Positions 9,286 through 17,556 of a stretch of 64,000 bases of DNA are shown one piece after another (within the stretch, counting starts at the first letter, position 1; every line of letters starts with the position of its first letter). A program made the position numbers and the translations under genes. Source of the stretch: JAWXBK01 sp040878185 (GTDB lineage Bacteria; Pseudomonadota; Alphaproteobacteria; Dongiales; Dongiaceae); assembly GCA_040878185.1 (NCBI GenBank), contig JBBDMS010000040.1, positions 22,728-86,727 of the forward strand. The letters are read 5' to 3'. The notes beneath the pieces are model-generated. The model was not told the DNA's origin. It saw only the letters and a program-made list of their open reading frames with translations, and did no database searches.

Positions 9286-10479
9286 TCATGATCGCTCTCG
9301 ATGTGAAGCAAGCGACGCAAGCTGGCTGTAGAGCTTTTGCCCGATCGCGGCATAACCGATCTGATTGAGAATGGCAGCGGACGGAACCAGCCCTTGAGCG
9401 TTGCGCGCCTCCGGGGCCAACATTTCGATCGCTGCGAGCAGTTCATCGGGGTCGCCTGCGGCCACCAGTCGGACAGCAGGTGTATCGGAACCGATCAGCT
9501 CGCGGATCGCCGGGCTGTCCCGCGTGATCAGAGGCCGCGCGCTCGCTAGAATCTGGAAGACCTTGTTGGGGATCACGCGGGACGCCTTGGCGGATCGGCC
9601 AAAGATTCCGAGACAGATATCGGCGTTAGTGATTCTCTCCCGCAGATTTGCGTAGGGCACCCACTCGATCCACTGGAGATTCGAAACCGGCCGCTTATCG
9701 AGCAATCGCTGGATCCTTGGTGCTTCCTGACCGTTGCCGATCAGCGTCCATGCATATCGTGCCGGGTCGCTTCGAGCGGCGGCCGCAATGATCGTTTCGA
9801 TCCCGTGCAGCGGAATGAACTGGCCGTAGAAAAGGATGCGTATCGGCTCGTCGGGTGACGCTGCCGGTCGTCTCGCCAGCGGCTTGAAGATATCGATTTC
9901 CGCTCCAACGAAGACGGAGGCAACGCGTCCGGGTCGCAGCCCGAAGGTCGCACGGAACCATTCAGAATGGGTCTGCGTATCCATCAGTACGAGGTCGGCC
10001 GCATGCGCCGCCAGCCAGTCCCACGCCCACAAAAGCCAGGCAACCGGATTCCACCGGCCGATCAGCGCGCGATCCGCGACCACCGTATCGTGAAGCGACA
10101 GAAACGCATCCCATACGATCGGCGTCTGCCGAAGCCGCGCGAATAGCCAGAGAAAAAGCACGTCGAGATGACCCAGATACCCAACCACGACCACGTCATG
10201 TTGCCGCAAGCGCAAGTAACGCCAGATCAGCGACGGGTAAGCCGCGATGGAGCGAAGGATACCGACGGCGATCGATCGCCCCCCGGACTGCGCCTTGTCC
10301 TCGACCCGGGCCCATATGTCCGTGTGACATTCGACGAGATCAACGTCGGTCTCACGCAATGCACGAAGCATGATTCGCGTGCGCGGCTTGCCGAGGTCGT
10401 AGGTGCCCCAGAAAACAACGCGGAGCGGGTTCGACGGCAATGTCGTCAGCGGCCCCTCCTGTGCTTTCGGATGCTCCAC
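9286..10479 (-). CDS. GT4 (group 1) glycosyltransferase
   Basis: 397 residues with a GT-B fold. The N-terminal half has LRVVFWGTYDLGKPR and an acceptor-domain region with hydrophobic patches. The C-terminal half has IRILFYGQFIPLHGIETII and later RVIPNKVFQILASARPLITRD, the retaining GT4 donor-site region that normally contains the EX7E-type motif. Likely a cytoplasmic, membrane-associated enzyme of surface-glycan assembly. The start is a GTG that directly follows the TGA of the upstream PAP2 gene, so translation is probably by re-initiation. A TTG about 15 codons in, with AGGAGG upstream, is an alternative start. Same-strand operon with the PAP2 gene. Confidence 0.83.
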   Translation of the reverse strand: MEHPKAQEGPLTTLPSNPLRVVFWGTYDLGKPRTRIMLRALRETDVDLVECHTDIWARVEDKAQSGGRSIAVGILRSIAAYPSLIWRYLRLRQHDVVVVGYLGHLDVLFLWLFARLRQTPIVWDAFLSLHDTVVADRALIGRWNPVAWLLWAWDWLAAHAADLVLMDTQTHSEWFRATFGLRPGRVASVFVGAEIDIFKPLARRPAASPDEPIRILFYGQFIPLHGIETIIAAAARSDPARYAWTLIGNGQEAPRIQRLLDKRPVSNLQWIEWVPYANLRERITNADICLGIFGRSAKASRVIPNKVFQILASARPLITRDSPAIRELIGSDTPAVRLVAAGDPDELLAAIEMLAPEARNAQGLVPSAAILNQIGYAAIGQKLYSQLASLASHRERS

Positions 10480-11595
10480 TCAGCGAGTATCTGCGACATC
10501 GCCGGGTTTCCACGGATAGCTCCGCCGCGCCAGCCATCCCGAAAGCCACCAGACCAGCAGCACGCCTGGCACCATCGCATAGCCGTCGATTGCATAGTGC
10601 CAGCCGAGATGAACCGAGCCGATCAGCACGATCAGGAAATACGTGAAGAAAACGATTCCGAGCCAGCGCGCGGTTCTCCACCCGACCAGGGCGAAGAGCA
10701 ACGCCATCGCGACATGCATGCTCGGCATCGCCGAGATGCCGCCGCCAAGCCGGACATCGCGCAACATGTAATTATCCCAGAGCATCCCCTGCGCCACCAA
10801 CGCGCCGAGGACATGCTCTTCGTTCGTCGCGCGGAGGGCATCCAAGAGCGGCTCGAAAGGGTCGGGGCCATCGTTCAGCAACCCGTAAAACGCGGGTCCC
10901 ACCGATGCGAAATAGATGGCGGCCACAATCCCGAAGACGATCCAGGTCAGCAACAGACTGTAAAAGAACTGCAGCCGCAGTGTGGGGTTACGCAGGCTGA
11001 AGGCCTGCCATGTCCAGACGAGCGACAGCATGAAAAACCACAGACTGTACAACCAGCCGACGATCGCCGTCGCGAGCGAACCGCCAAGAATTGGTTGCAG
11101 CAGTTCCCAAGGCTGATAGCCAAAATGCAGCAGCGCATCCAGTTCGACGAAAGCGGGATCCCACGCGAACGGGTTGATGCGCGGGATCGCGGCTTTGACC
11201 AGCGTGAACGCGCCGCCAAACAGCGGAATGAAAATCAGCAACGGCAGCGCGATGGCAAGCCGGTCGAGGATGAAGAACCGATCCCGCAGATGTTGCGCGA
11301 AGAGCTGGAGCGGACGTCGTGGCCGGATCGCGACGATGATGTAGAGCGTGTGGCCGAGGAGCAGGCACGCGACGGCGAACGGCATCAGCACCATGTAGGT
11401 CGGCAGATAGGCCCAGAGCGAGCGGTGCGTGGGCATGCGGAGCGCCGCACCGATGACGATCGCGATGACGATGAAGCCGATAATGATTGCGAGAAGACCG
11501 GATTGATGAAGGAACGAACGTTTCAGCGCGGCGACCAATCGCCGGGCCCGGAAGCCGACGACCGCGTGCCTCGAAACGCCCTGCTCTGCCCCCAT
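10480..11595 (-). CDS. Aur1/Ipt1-type PAP2 membrane enzyme (inositolphosphotransferase-like)
   Basis: 371 residues from ATG 11595. The frame is open further to a TTG at 11742, but that adds about 49 Arg-rich residues with no ribosome site. About six to eight membrane segments are followed by the PAP2 signatures AMPSMHVAMA (His294) and GSVHLGWHYAIDG (His329, His333, Asp337). The spacing and the GWHYAxDG form match the PAP2_3/Aur1 group, whose eukaryotic members transfer inositol phosphate to ceramide and whose actinobacterial members make inositol lipids. In this setting it could transfer a phospho-alcohol to a lipid or glycan, or act as a lipid-phosphate phosphatase. It is directly followed by the GT4 gene. 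Confidence 0.8.
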   Translation of the reverse strand: MGAEQGVSRHAVVGFRARRLVAALKRSFLHQSGLLAIIIGFIVIAIVIGAALRMPTHRSLWAYLPTYMVLMPFAVACLLLGHTLYIIVAIRPRRPLQLFAQHLRDRFFILDRLAIALPLLIFIPLFGGAFTLVKAAIPRINPFAWDPAFVELDALLHFGYQPWELLQPILGGSLATAIVGWLYSLWFFMLSLVWTWQAFSLRNPTLRLQFFYSLLLTWIVFGIVAAIYFASVGPAFYGLLNDGPDPFEPLLDALRATNEEHVLGALVAQGMLWDNYMLRDVRLGGGISAMPSMHVAMALLFALVGWRTARWLGIVFFTYFLIVLIGSVHLGWHYAIDGYAMVPGVLLVWWLSGWLARRSYPWKPGDVADTR

Positions 11596-11947
11596 CCAGC
11601 CCGATCCCTGGTTGCCCCTGTCCACAGCGATAGCCCGGGGTGAGGTCGATGACTTGGCGACCCGCACCCGGCCGCCCCGCCGTTTCCGGGCCGATTCGCG
11701 AGGCCCAATAACAGGATAGTCCCGGGCGATCCGGTGAACCAATGGCGCCGCCGCGCAGGGGTCGGCGCCCGGTCTTGGGCCCTTCCGGCCGTGCGGGAGG
11801 CCCGCTTTCGGCCCTGCTAGTTTTGCGCGGCGGCCGGCCGGGAATCCAGTTTTTCTCGGGTCCGGCGCGAAATCTTCTCATTTGTCGGGGTTGCGGTTTC
11901 GTCGCCAAATCCAGGCAACAACCCGCTGTTTCGAGAGGAGATCGGCC
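11596..11947. other. Gene-free divergent region between PAP2 and first ASCH gene
   Basis: About 350 bases of GC-rich sequence between divergent genes. The only coding signal is the doubtful N-terminal extension of the PAP2 frame up to 11742. It must carry the promoters of both directions, but I see no convincing -35/-10 pair. The strong Shine-Dalgarno GAGAGGAG at its right end belongs to the ASCH gene. Confidence 0.5.
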
Positions 11948-12439
11948 ATGATCGGCAAGAAAACCAAGGCGATCGAAGAATTCTGGCAGCGCTGCCGGCG
12001 CGACCACAAGATCGAGGCCAACGACTATCACGTCAGCACCTTTGCCGACCCGCAGTTCCTCGATCTGAACGATCCGCTGCTCGACCTCTCCGAGCAGCCG
12101 AAACTGGTCGCAGCACGCCAGAAACAGGGCACCGCCCACATGCTGCAGGAGTTCGAGCGCAACAAGGTCGCGCGGCGCAAGGTTGGCGACTATTGGGTGG
12201 TGCCGACCTTCGATAACGAACCGCTGTTCCTGGTGAAGGTCGTCGATGTCTATGTGAAGCCGTTCAACGAGGTGCCGGACTCTTTTGCGAAGCGCGAAGG
12301 CGAAGGCGAACAGACCCAGAAATGGTGGCAGGACGCGCATCGGGCCTATTTCGAGCCACAATGCAAGAAATGGGGCGTCGAATGGCGCGAGGACACGCCG
12401 ACCGTCTGCGAGAGCTTCGAACTGGTGGCGATGGCGTAA
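11948..12439 (+). CDS. YhfF-like ASCH-domain protein, copy 1
   Basis: 163 residues. The C-terminal two thirds is an ASCH (PUA-like) domain of the YhfF type: RRKVGDYWVVPTFDNEPL, then KPFNEVPDSFAKREGEGE, a Trp-rich helix (KWWQDAHRAYFEPQC) and a final DTPTVCESFEL. ASCH proteins are proposed RNA-binding or nucleoside-processing proteins, and small E. coli YqfB is an amidohydrolase on N4-acetylcytidine. The function of this longer subgroup is not established. GAGAGGAG lies 7 bases before the ATG. It is 115 bases upstream of the lyase gene and has a second, diverged copy after it, so a role tied to the lyase reaction or its control is plausible but unproven. Confidence 0.8.
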   Translation: MIGKKTKAIEEFWQRCRRDHKIEANDYHVSTFADPQFLDLNDPLLDLSEQPKLVAARQKQGTAHMLQEFERNKVARRKVGDYWVVPTFDNEPLFLVKVVDVYVKPFNEVPDSFAKREGEGEQTQKWWQDAHRAYFEPQCKKWGVEWREDTPTVCESFELVAMA

Positions 12440-12554
12440 GCGCCGGCGTTGCCGGTGACGGGCCGAAGCGAGCACCGCCGCTTGAGTATGCCGGTTCGGC
12501 CCCGGCCCGCTTGTCGACCGTGACGCCACTCATGACGCCACAGGGGAACCGCTC

Positions 12555-14096
12555 ATGTCTGCCCGCATCGATCTTTCGCCCGGCGCGCTGACGCTCGCCG
12601 ATCTGCGTACCCTGGAAGACCCGGCCTGCGCGGTCGCGATCGCCGAAGAAGGCCGCACGCGAATGCAGCGCGGTTCGAAAATACTCGGCGAGAAACTGGC
12701 TGCCGGCAAACTGGTCTACAGCGTCAACACCGGGTTCGGGCCGCTGTCGGGCACGCGCATTGCCGACGACAAACTGGGCGAATTGCAGCTCCGGCTGATC
12801 CTTTCGAATTCGACCGGCGTCGGCCAACCGCTGACGGAGCGTATCGTGCGCCGGATCATGGTGCTGAAGCTCGCAGCCCTGCTGCCGGGCACGACCGGCG
12901 TCCGCTACGAGCTCGCCGAGGCGATCCTCGCGCTGCTCAATGCCGGCATCCGTCCGGTGATACCGGAGAAGGGATCGGTCGGTGCGTCCGGCGATCTGGC
13001 GCCGCTCGCGCATCTCGGTGCCGGGCTGATCGGCATCGGCGAAGTCTTTCACAACGGCGCGCGCAAGCCGGCCCGCGACGCCCTGAAAGCGGCCGGGCTT
13101 CAGCCCTTCGTGCTCGGCCCCAAGGAAGGAGCCGCGATCGTCAACGGCACGCAGGTTTCGACGGCGCTCGCGGTCGAGGGCCTGTTCCGCACCGAAGAAT
13201 GTTTTGCAGCCGCGCTCGTTGCCGGCGCGATGAGCGTCGAGGCAAGCCGCGGTTCGGCAGGCGCGCTCGATGCGCGTATCCACGAATGGCGCGGCCAGCC
13301 GGGCCAGCAGGCAGTGGCGGCCGCACTCCGCGGCCTGATCGAGGGCAGCGCGATCCAGGCCGCCGGCAGCCCGCGCATCCAGGACCCCTACTGCCTGCGA
13401 TGTCAGCCGCAGGTGATGGGCGCCGCGCTCGATCTCATCAGGAACGCGGCCGAAACGATGCGGCGGGAACTCAATGCCGTCAGCGACAATCCGCTGATTT
13501 GTCTCGAAACCGGCGATGTGCTGTTCGGCGGAAATTTCCATGCGCAGCCGATCGGCCTTGCCGCCGACAGTCTCGCTTTGGCGATTGCGGAAACAGGATC
13601 GATCGCCGAGCGGCGCATCGCCTTTCTGGTCGATACGCATATGAGCGGCCTGCCGGCCTTCCTGGTCGAGGAAGGCGGGCTCAATTCCGGTTTCATGCTG
13701 GCGCAGGTGACGGCAGCCGCCCTCGTCAGCGAGAATAAGGCGATGGCCCATCCCGGCAGCATCGACAGCATTCCGACCGGCGCCAATTACGAGGACTATG
13801 TCTCGATGGCGACCTACGCGGCACGGCGCACCGGCGATATGGCGGAGAATCTGCGCCATATCATCGCGATCGAACTGCTTGCCGCCTGTCAGGGGCTGGA
13901 GTTCCGCCGCCCCACGCGCAGCAGCGACATACTCGAAGGCGTCTTCGGCACGGTTCGCAAACAGGTCGCGAAATGGGACCAGGATCGTTTCTTCAAACCG
14001 GATCTCGATGCAGCCGCATCCCTGATCGGGACCGCGTCGCTCATCCCCGATCCGGCGCGCGCGGTGTTGCCGAGCATGAACGGCAGCGCCGGCTAG
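12555..14096 (+). CDS. MIO-type ammonia-lyase, histidine ammonia-lyase-like with altered substrate pocket
   Basis: 513 residues, the usual length for histidine ammonia-lyase. The cofactor-forming triad Ala-Ser-Gly is at 144-146 in GSVGASGDLAPLAH. Catalytic residues known from the Pseudomonas enzyme are present: Tyr55, Asn197, Tyr279 and Arg282 (in QDPYCLRCQPQVMG), Phe328, and Glu413. Two pocket positions differ. The selectivity His83 of histidine ammonia-lyase is Asn85 here (ILSNSTGVG instead of LSHAAG), and the EDHVSM segment reads EDYVSM (Tyr415). The reaction should still be anti-elimination of an amine from an alpha-amino acid, but histidine may not be the substrate. No hutU, hutI or hutC lies nearby. 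It is flanked by two ASCH genes and faces an ABC importer operon. AGGGGAA precedes the ATG. Confidence 0.9.
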   Translation: MSARIDLSPGALTLADLRTLEDPACAVAIAEEGRTRMQRGSKILGEKLAAGKLVYSVNTGFGPLSGTRIADDKLGELQLRLILSNSTGVGQPLTERIVRRIMVLKLAALLPGTTGVRYELAEAILALLNAGIRPVIPEKGSVGASGDLAPLAHLGAGLIGIGEVFHNGARKPARDALKAAGLQPFVLGPKEGAAIVNGTQVSTALAVEGLFRTEECFAAALVAGAMSVEASRGSAGALDARIHEWRGQPGQQAVAAALRGLIEGSAIQAAGSPRIQDPYCLRCQPQVMGAALDLIRNAAETMRRELNAVSDNPLICLETGDVLFGGNFHAQPIGLAADSLALAIAETGSIAERRIAFLVDTHMSGLPAFLVEEGGLNSGFMLAQVTAAALVSENKAMAHPGSIDSIPTGANYEDYVSMATYAARRTGDMAENLRHIIAIELLAACQGLEFRRPTRSSDILEGVFGTVRKQVAKWDQDRFFKPDLDAAASLIGTASLIPDPARAVLPSMNGSAG

Positions 14097-14126
14097 TCCC
14101 GCAACGCTTCACAAAGGCAGGCAGTC

Positions 14127-14654
14127 ATGATCGGTGAGAAGACGAAGGACGTTGAAAATTTCTGGCAGGAAGCTCGTCGCAAGCACCAGATCGCCACCAA
14201 CGACTATCATGCCTGCACGCTCGGCCATCCGGATGCCTTCGACCCCGACGTGCCGAGCCTCGATCTTTCCGACCAGCCGCGGCTGATCGGCAAGAACCAG
14301 AAGCGCGGCACCGCGCATCTCGCACGCGAGTTCGAGGCGAACCGGATTCCCCGGCGCAAGGTCGGCGACTACTGGATCATCCTCGATTACGACAATGCGC
14401 CCTTGTTTCTGGTGCAGGTGACCGAGGTCGAGGTGACGCCGTTCAACAAAGTGACGGAAACCTGGGCCGCGGTCGAAGGCGAAGGCGACAGCAGCCTCGC
14501 CTGGTGGGCCGATGCGCATTACGAATATTACACGCGGCAATGCAAACCGCTGGGCATCACCTGGCGCGACGATCTGCCGGTCGTCTGCGAGACGTGGAAA
14601 GTGATCGAACCGGCCGAACGCGGGCGCGCGGCCATGAACGCCAAACCGCGCTAG
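14127..14654 (+). CDS. YhfF-like ASCH-domain protein, copy 2
   Basis: 175 residues, clearly homologous to the protein encoded at 11948. Both begin MIG-KTK, share NDYH in the N-terminal third, the RRKVGDYW core, the PFN-V segment, EGEGD/E, and a closing PVVCETW/PTVCESF motif. It differs mainly in the first 60 residues and the C-terminal tail. Ribosome site AAAGGCAGG precedes the ATG, 30 bases after the lyase stop, so it is in the same operon. The pair could form a heteromer or have split roles. Function unknown. It converges with the transporter ATPase gene, with 21 bases between the stops. Confidence 0.8.
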   Translation: MIGEKTKDVENFWQEARRKHQIATNDYHACTLGHPDAFDPDVPSLDLSDQPRLIGKNQKRGTAHLAREFEANRIPRRKVGDYWIILDYDNAPLFLVQVTEVEVTPFNKVTETWAAVEGEGDSSLAWWADAHYEYYTRQCKPLGITWRDDLPVVCETWKVIEPAERGRAAMNAKPR

Positions 14655-14675
14655 AAAGCACCGTAAACGCCACGA

Positions 14676-15770
14676 TCAGTGGGTGCCGGGCAGCAGGTAG
14701 GTATCGGCGCTCGACCAGGACAAATTGAGCTGCGATCCGATCGTGGTTGCCGTCTCGTCGACCTGCGAACTCGCCTTCTGCACGCGGAACTCGATGCCCT
14801 GATCGGTTTCGACGAAAAGCTGCGCCACAGCCCCTGAAAACTCGGCAGCAACGACGCGACCCGTAACGCGGTTCGGATCCGACGGGGAACCGCCGGCGAT
14901 CGCGATCTTGTCCGCCCCGATGATGAAGATCGCCGGCTCGCCGACTCTGACCGTGCGATCGGCCGGCAGATCGACTTCGAAATTACCGGCCGGCGTCGCA
15001 AGGGTCGCACGGCCGGCTGCGAGCGATGTCACATTGCCGGCCATCACGTTGTTCGCTCCGACGAACTCGGCGACGAACCGGCTTTGCGGCTTGCGATAGA
15101 CCTCGTGCGGCGTGCCGATCTGTTCGATCCGCCCCTCATTCATGATGACGATGCGATCGGCCATCGCCATCGCCTCGGACTGGTTATGCGTCACGTAGAC
15201 GAAGGTGATGCCCAGCTCGTGATGCAGGCGGCGCAACTCGCGCTGCATCGAGCGGCCGATCTTCGCATCGAGCGCGCCGAGCGGCTCGTCCAGCAGCAGG
15301 GTCTTGGGGTCGAGCACGATCGCGCGCGCAAGCCCCACGCGCTGTTTCTGTCCCCCGGAAAGCTGCATCACGGAGCGACCTTCCATGCCGGCAAGACCGA
15401 CTGTCTGAACGACGTTCCGGACCCGGACATCGCGTTCGGCGCGCGGGACACCGCGCATGCGCAGGCCATACTCGATGTTCTGCGCCACATTCATATGCGG
15501 AAACAGCGTGAAGTTCTGCCATACCAGTGGCGTATCGCGCCGCCAGGGCTTCACGTCGTTGACGCGCTTGCCGTCGATGAAGATATCACCGCCGTTCGGC
15601 TTTTCGAGGCCGGCGATCATGCGCAGGGTCGAGGTCTTGCCGCAGCCGGACGGGCCGATGATGGCCAGAAACTCGCCATCCTGTACCTCGAGGTCGATGC
15701 CGCGCACGGCCTCGACCGAGCCGTAGCTCTTGGTCACGTTGGACAGCGCGATGATCGGTGCGTTTGCCAT
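14676..15770 (-). CDS. Polyamine-type ABC transporter ATPase (PotA-like)
   Basis: 364 residues. ABC domain with Walker A GPSGCGKTS near residue 40, Q-loop VWQNFTLFPHMNV, signature LSGGQKQRVGLARA near 137-150, and Walker B LLLDEPLGALDA, followed by the H-loop VTHNQSEA. The last 120 residues form a TOBE_2 regulatory domain. This is the ATPase of the spermidine/putrescine/Fe(III)/opine-type importer class. I chose ATG 15770, which overlaps the permease stop (TGATG), over a TTG one codon upstream. Last gene of the operon binding protein - permease - permease - ATPase. The substrate is likely a cationic or amino-acid-like small molecule. Confidence 0.93.
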   Translation of the reverse strand: MANAPIIALSNVTKSYGSVEAVRGIDLEVQDGEFLAIIGPSGCGKTSTLRMIAGLEKPNGGDIFIDGKRVNDVKPWRRDTPLVWQNFTLFPHMNVAQNIEYGLRMRGVPRAERDVRVRNVVQTVGLAGMEGRSVMQLSGGQKQRVGLARAIVLDPKTLLLDEPLGALDAKIGRSMQRELRRLHHELGITFVYVTHNQSEAMAMADRIVIMNEGRIEQIGTPHEVYRKPQSRFVAEFVGANNVMAGNVTSLAAGRATLATPAGNFEVDLPADRTVRVGEPAIFIIGADKIAIAGGSPSDPNRVTGRVVAAEFSGAVAQLFVETDQGIEFRVQKASSQVDETATTIGSQLNLSWSSADTYLLPGTH

Positions 15771-16588
15771 CAATGCGTCTCATATCTGCGTTTGAAGTCC
15801 TGCCGGTACTTGCGGCCGGCACGGAAGATCAGAAATTCCGCCAGGATCACGACGGAGATCGAAACGCCGAAGGCAAGCGTCCCGATCGCATTCACATGCG
15901 CGCTGATCTGGCCCTGAAACTTGACCCAGAGATAGACCGGCAACGTGACTTCGATTCCCGAGACCAGCCACGCGACGATGAACTCGTCCCACGACACGAC
16001 CATCGACAAGAGGAATGCGGCCGCGACCGCGGCGCCGGCCTGCGGCAGAACGACGGTCCTGATGGCATGCCACTCGTTGGCGCCGAGATTCCACGCCGCC
16101 TGCTCGAGATTTGGATCGAGATCGTTGAGCCGGAGCCGCATGATGCCGAAGGCGAAGGGCGCCGTCAGCACGACATGCGCGAGAACGACCGAGAACAGGC
16201 TCTTCGTCAGGCCCAGCTCGCGGAAATAGATCAGCATGATGAGCGCGAGAATGACGAGCGGGATGCAGGGCGGCGCCACGATGAAGGCGATATAGGCATT
16301 CTTGCCGGGGAACTCCCAGCGATTGACGAAATAGGCGGCCGCGCAGCCGAGCGGCGTCGCGATCGCGGCCGACGCGGTGGCAACGAACAGGCTGTTCTTG
16401 ATGACGCGAATCACCTGCGGATCGCTGAGCGCCGAGAACCAGGTCAGCGAAAAGCCCTGCCAGGGCAAATAGGGAAAGCGGCTTTCGTTGAACGCGAAGA
16501 CGATCATCGTCACGAACGGCGCGAAGATAAAAGCAAAGGCCAGGAGCATATAGAGACCGAGGCCGAGTTTGATCAGGCGATCGGTCAT
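15770..16588 (-). CDS. ABC transporter inner-membrane permease (PotC-like)
   Basis: 272 residues, six predicted transmembrane helices. The cytoplasmic EAA loop, which docks on the ATPase, reads DPNLEQAAWNLGANEWHAIRTVVLP with the usual Gly at the ninth position after EAA. This is the BPD_transp_1 family, second permease of a PotB/PotC pair. Its ATG overlaps the stop of the first permease by ATGA, and its stop overlaps the ATPase start, so stoichiometry is kept by coupled translation. No unusual residues noticed. Confidence 0.92.
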   Translation of the reverse strand: MTDRLIKLGLGLYMLLAFAFIFAPFVTMIVFAFNESRFPYLPWQGFSLTWFSALSDPQVIRVIKNSLFVATASAAIATPLGCAAAYFVNRWEFPGKNAYIAFIVAPPCIPLVILALIMLIYFRELGLTKSLFSVVLAHVVLTAPFAFGIMRLRLNDLDPNLEQAAWNLGANEWHAIRTVVLPQAGAAVAAAFLLSMVVSWDEFIVAWLVSGIEVTLPVYLWVKFQGQISAHVNAIGTLAFGVSISVVILAEFLIFRAGRKYRQDFKRRYETH

Positions 16589-17457
16589 CGCGGATTGCTT
16601 CGTGGCGGAAACGCGTAGCGGAACGCGATAAAGAATACGGTCATCAATGTCAGGATCATCACAACCGAGATGACCGAGGCGCGCGGGAAATCCGATTGGC
16701 CCTGGATCGTATTGATGATGAGAATGCTGAGGGTCGGGCGGCCACCGCTGCCGAGATAGGACGGCGCGATGTAATCGCCCATCGCCAGCATGAAGCCGAA
16801 GGCAAAACCGAGGATCAGGCCGCTGCGCGCCATCGGGATGACGACCGTCACGATCGAGCGAAGACGTCCGGCGCCGAGATTGTTCGCGGCTTCGAGATAG
16901 TCGCGGCTGATGTACATCAGGCTCAGGAGCTGAACGAGCGCGACCAGCGGAAAGAAGTATCCCATATAGCCGACCAGCGTCGGCGCGAACGAACCCTGGA
17001 ACCCGACCAGCGACAACCCGAACACCGAGAGTGCCGAATTGATGATACCGTCATCCTCCAGCATGAACCGCCACGAATAGCTACGAACATAGTAGTTCGT
17101 GAAATAGGGCAGGATCAGCAGCATGAAGGCGATGCGCTGGGTCCTGGGCGAGCTCTTGAAGGCGAGCGCATAGGACAGCGGAAATGCGAGCACTGTCGCG
17201 AGGGCGGCAGCGAACGCGGCATAGAAAATCGTCCGGAAATAGATCGTGTAAAACAGGTCGGAGCTGAGGATGCTCGTCCAGTTGCCCCAGTTGTAGTCGG
17301 CAACCAGCCGGTAGTTCTGGACGGTCCAGAACGTCATCAGAATCAGGAGAATGCCGGCGCCGAGAAAGAAGATGAGCTGCCAGGCAAGCATCGGCCCGCC
17401 CGTCAGAACGAATGACGGGCTGATGCGAAAATCCTTCAGCGATCGACGCGCAGGCAC
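16585..17457 (-). CDS. ABC transporter inner-membrane permease (PotB-like)
   Basis: 290 residues with six membrane helices and an EAA loop (YLEAANNLGAGRLRSIVTVVIP). First of the permease pair. The start is GTG at 17457, preceded by a purine-rich GGGGGAAGG about 9 bases upstream. It is separated from the binding-protein gene by about 100 bases that contain a strong stem-loop, while the following two genes are coupled by overlaps. This is the usual layout for a highly expressed binding protein followed by less expressed membrane components. Confidence 0.92.
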   Translation of the reverse strand: MPARRSLKDFRISPSFVLTGGPMLAWQLIFFLGAGILLILMTFWTVQNYRLVADYNWGNWTSILSSDLFYTIYFRTIFYAAFAAALATVLAFPLSYALAFKSSPRTQRIAFMLLILPYFTNYYVRSYSWRFMLEDDGIINSALSVFGLSLVGFQGSFAPTLVGYMGYFFPLVALVQLLSLMYISRDYLEAANNLGAGRLRSIVTVVIPMARSGLILGFAFGFMLAMGDYIAPSYLGSGGRPTLSILIINTIQGQSDFPRASVISVVMILTLMTVFFIAFRYAFPPRSNPR

Positions 17458-17501
17458 GATCCCGAACCTTCCCCCACCTGATACGGATACTCATCCGAAT
17501 A

Positions 17502-17548
17502 CGATCGACGCGCCGGCAGCAACAGGGATGCTGCCGGCGCATCGATCG
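17502..17548 (-). promoter_or_regulatory. Intercistronic stem-loop between binding-protein and permease genes
   Basis: Perfect 11-base inverted repeat GCGCCGGCAGC (17510-17520) and GCTGCCGGCGC (17530-17540) around a 9-base loop, extended by seven more pairs after one mismatch (17502-17508 with 17542-17548). There is no T-run, so it is not a typical intrinsic terminator. In this position such structures usually shield the upstream message from 3' exonucleases and lower downstream expression, as in the malE-malF gap of E. coli. That role is inferred. Confidence 0.75.
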
Positions 17549-17556
17549 TCAGAGGC

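Noticed and set aside
10168..11643. Plus-strand frame of 491 codons opposite the GT4 and PAP2 genes
   Set aside because: The PAP2 catalytic motifs and membrane helices are on the minus strand; this frame gives a charged non-globular product.
12555..14096. Calling the lyase plain hutH
   Set aside because: Altered selectivity residue (Asn85), EDY motif and absence of hutU/hutI/hutC make histidine use uncertain, so no symbol is given.
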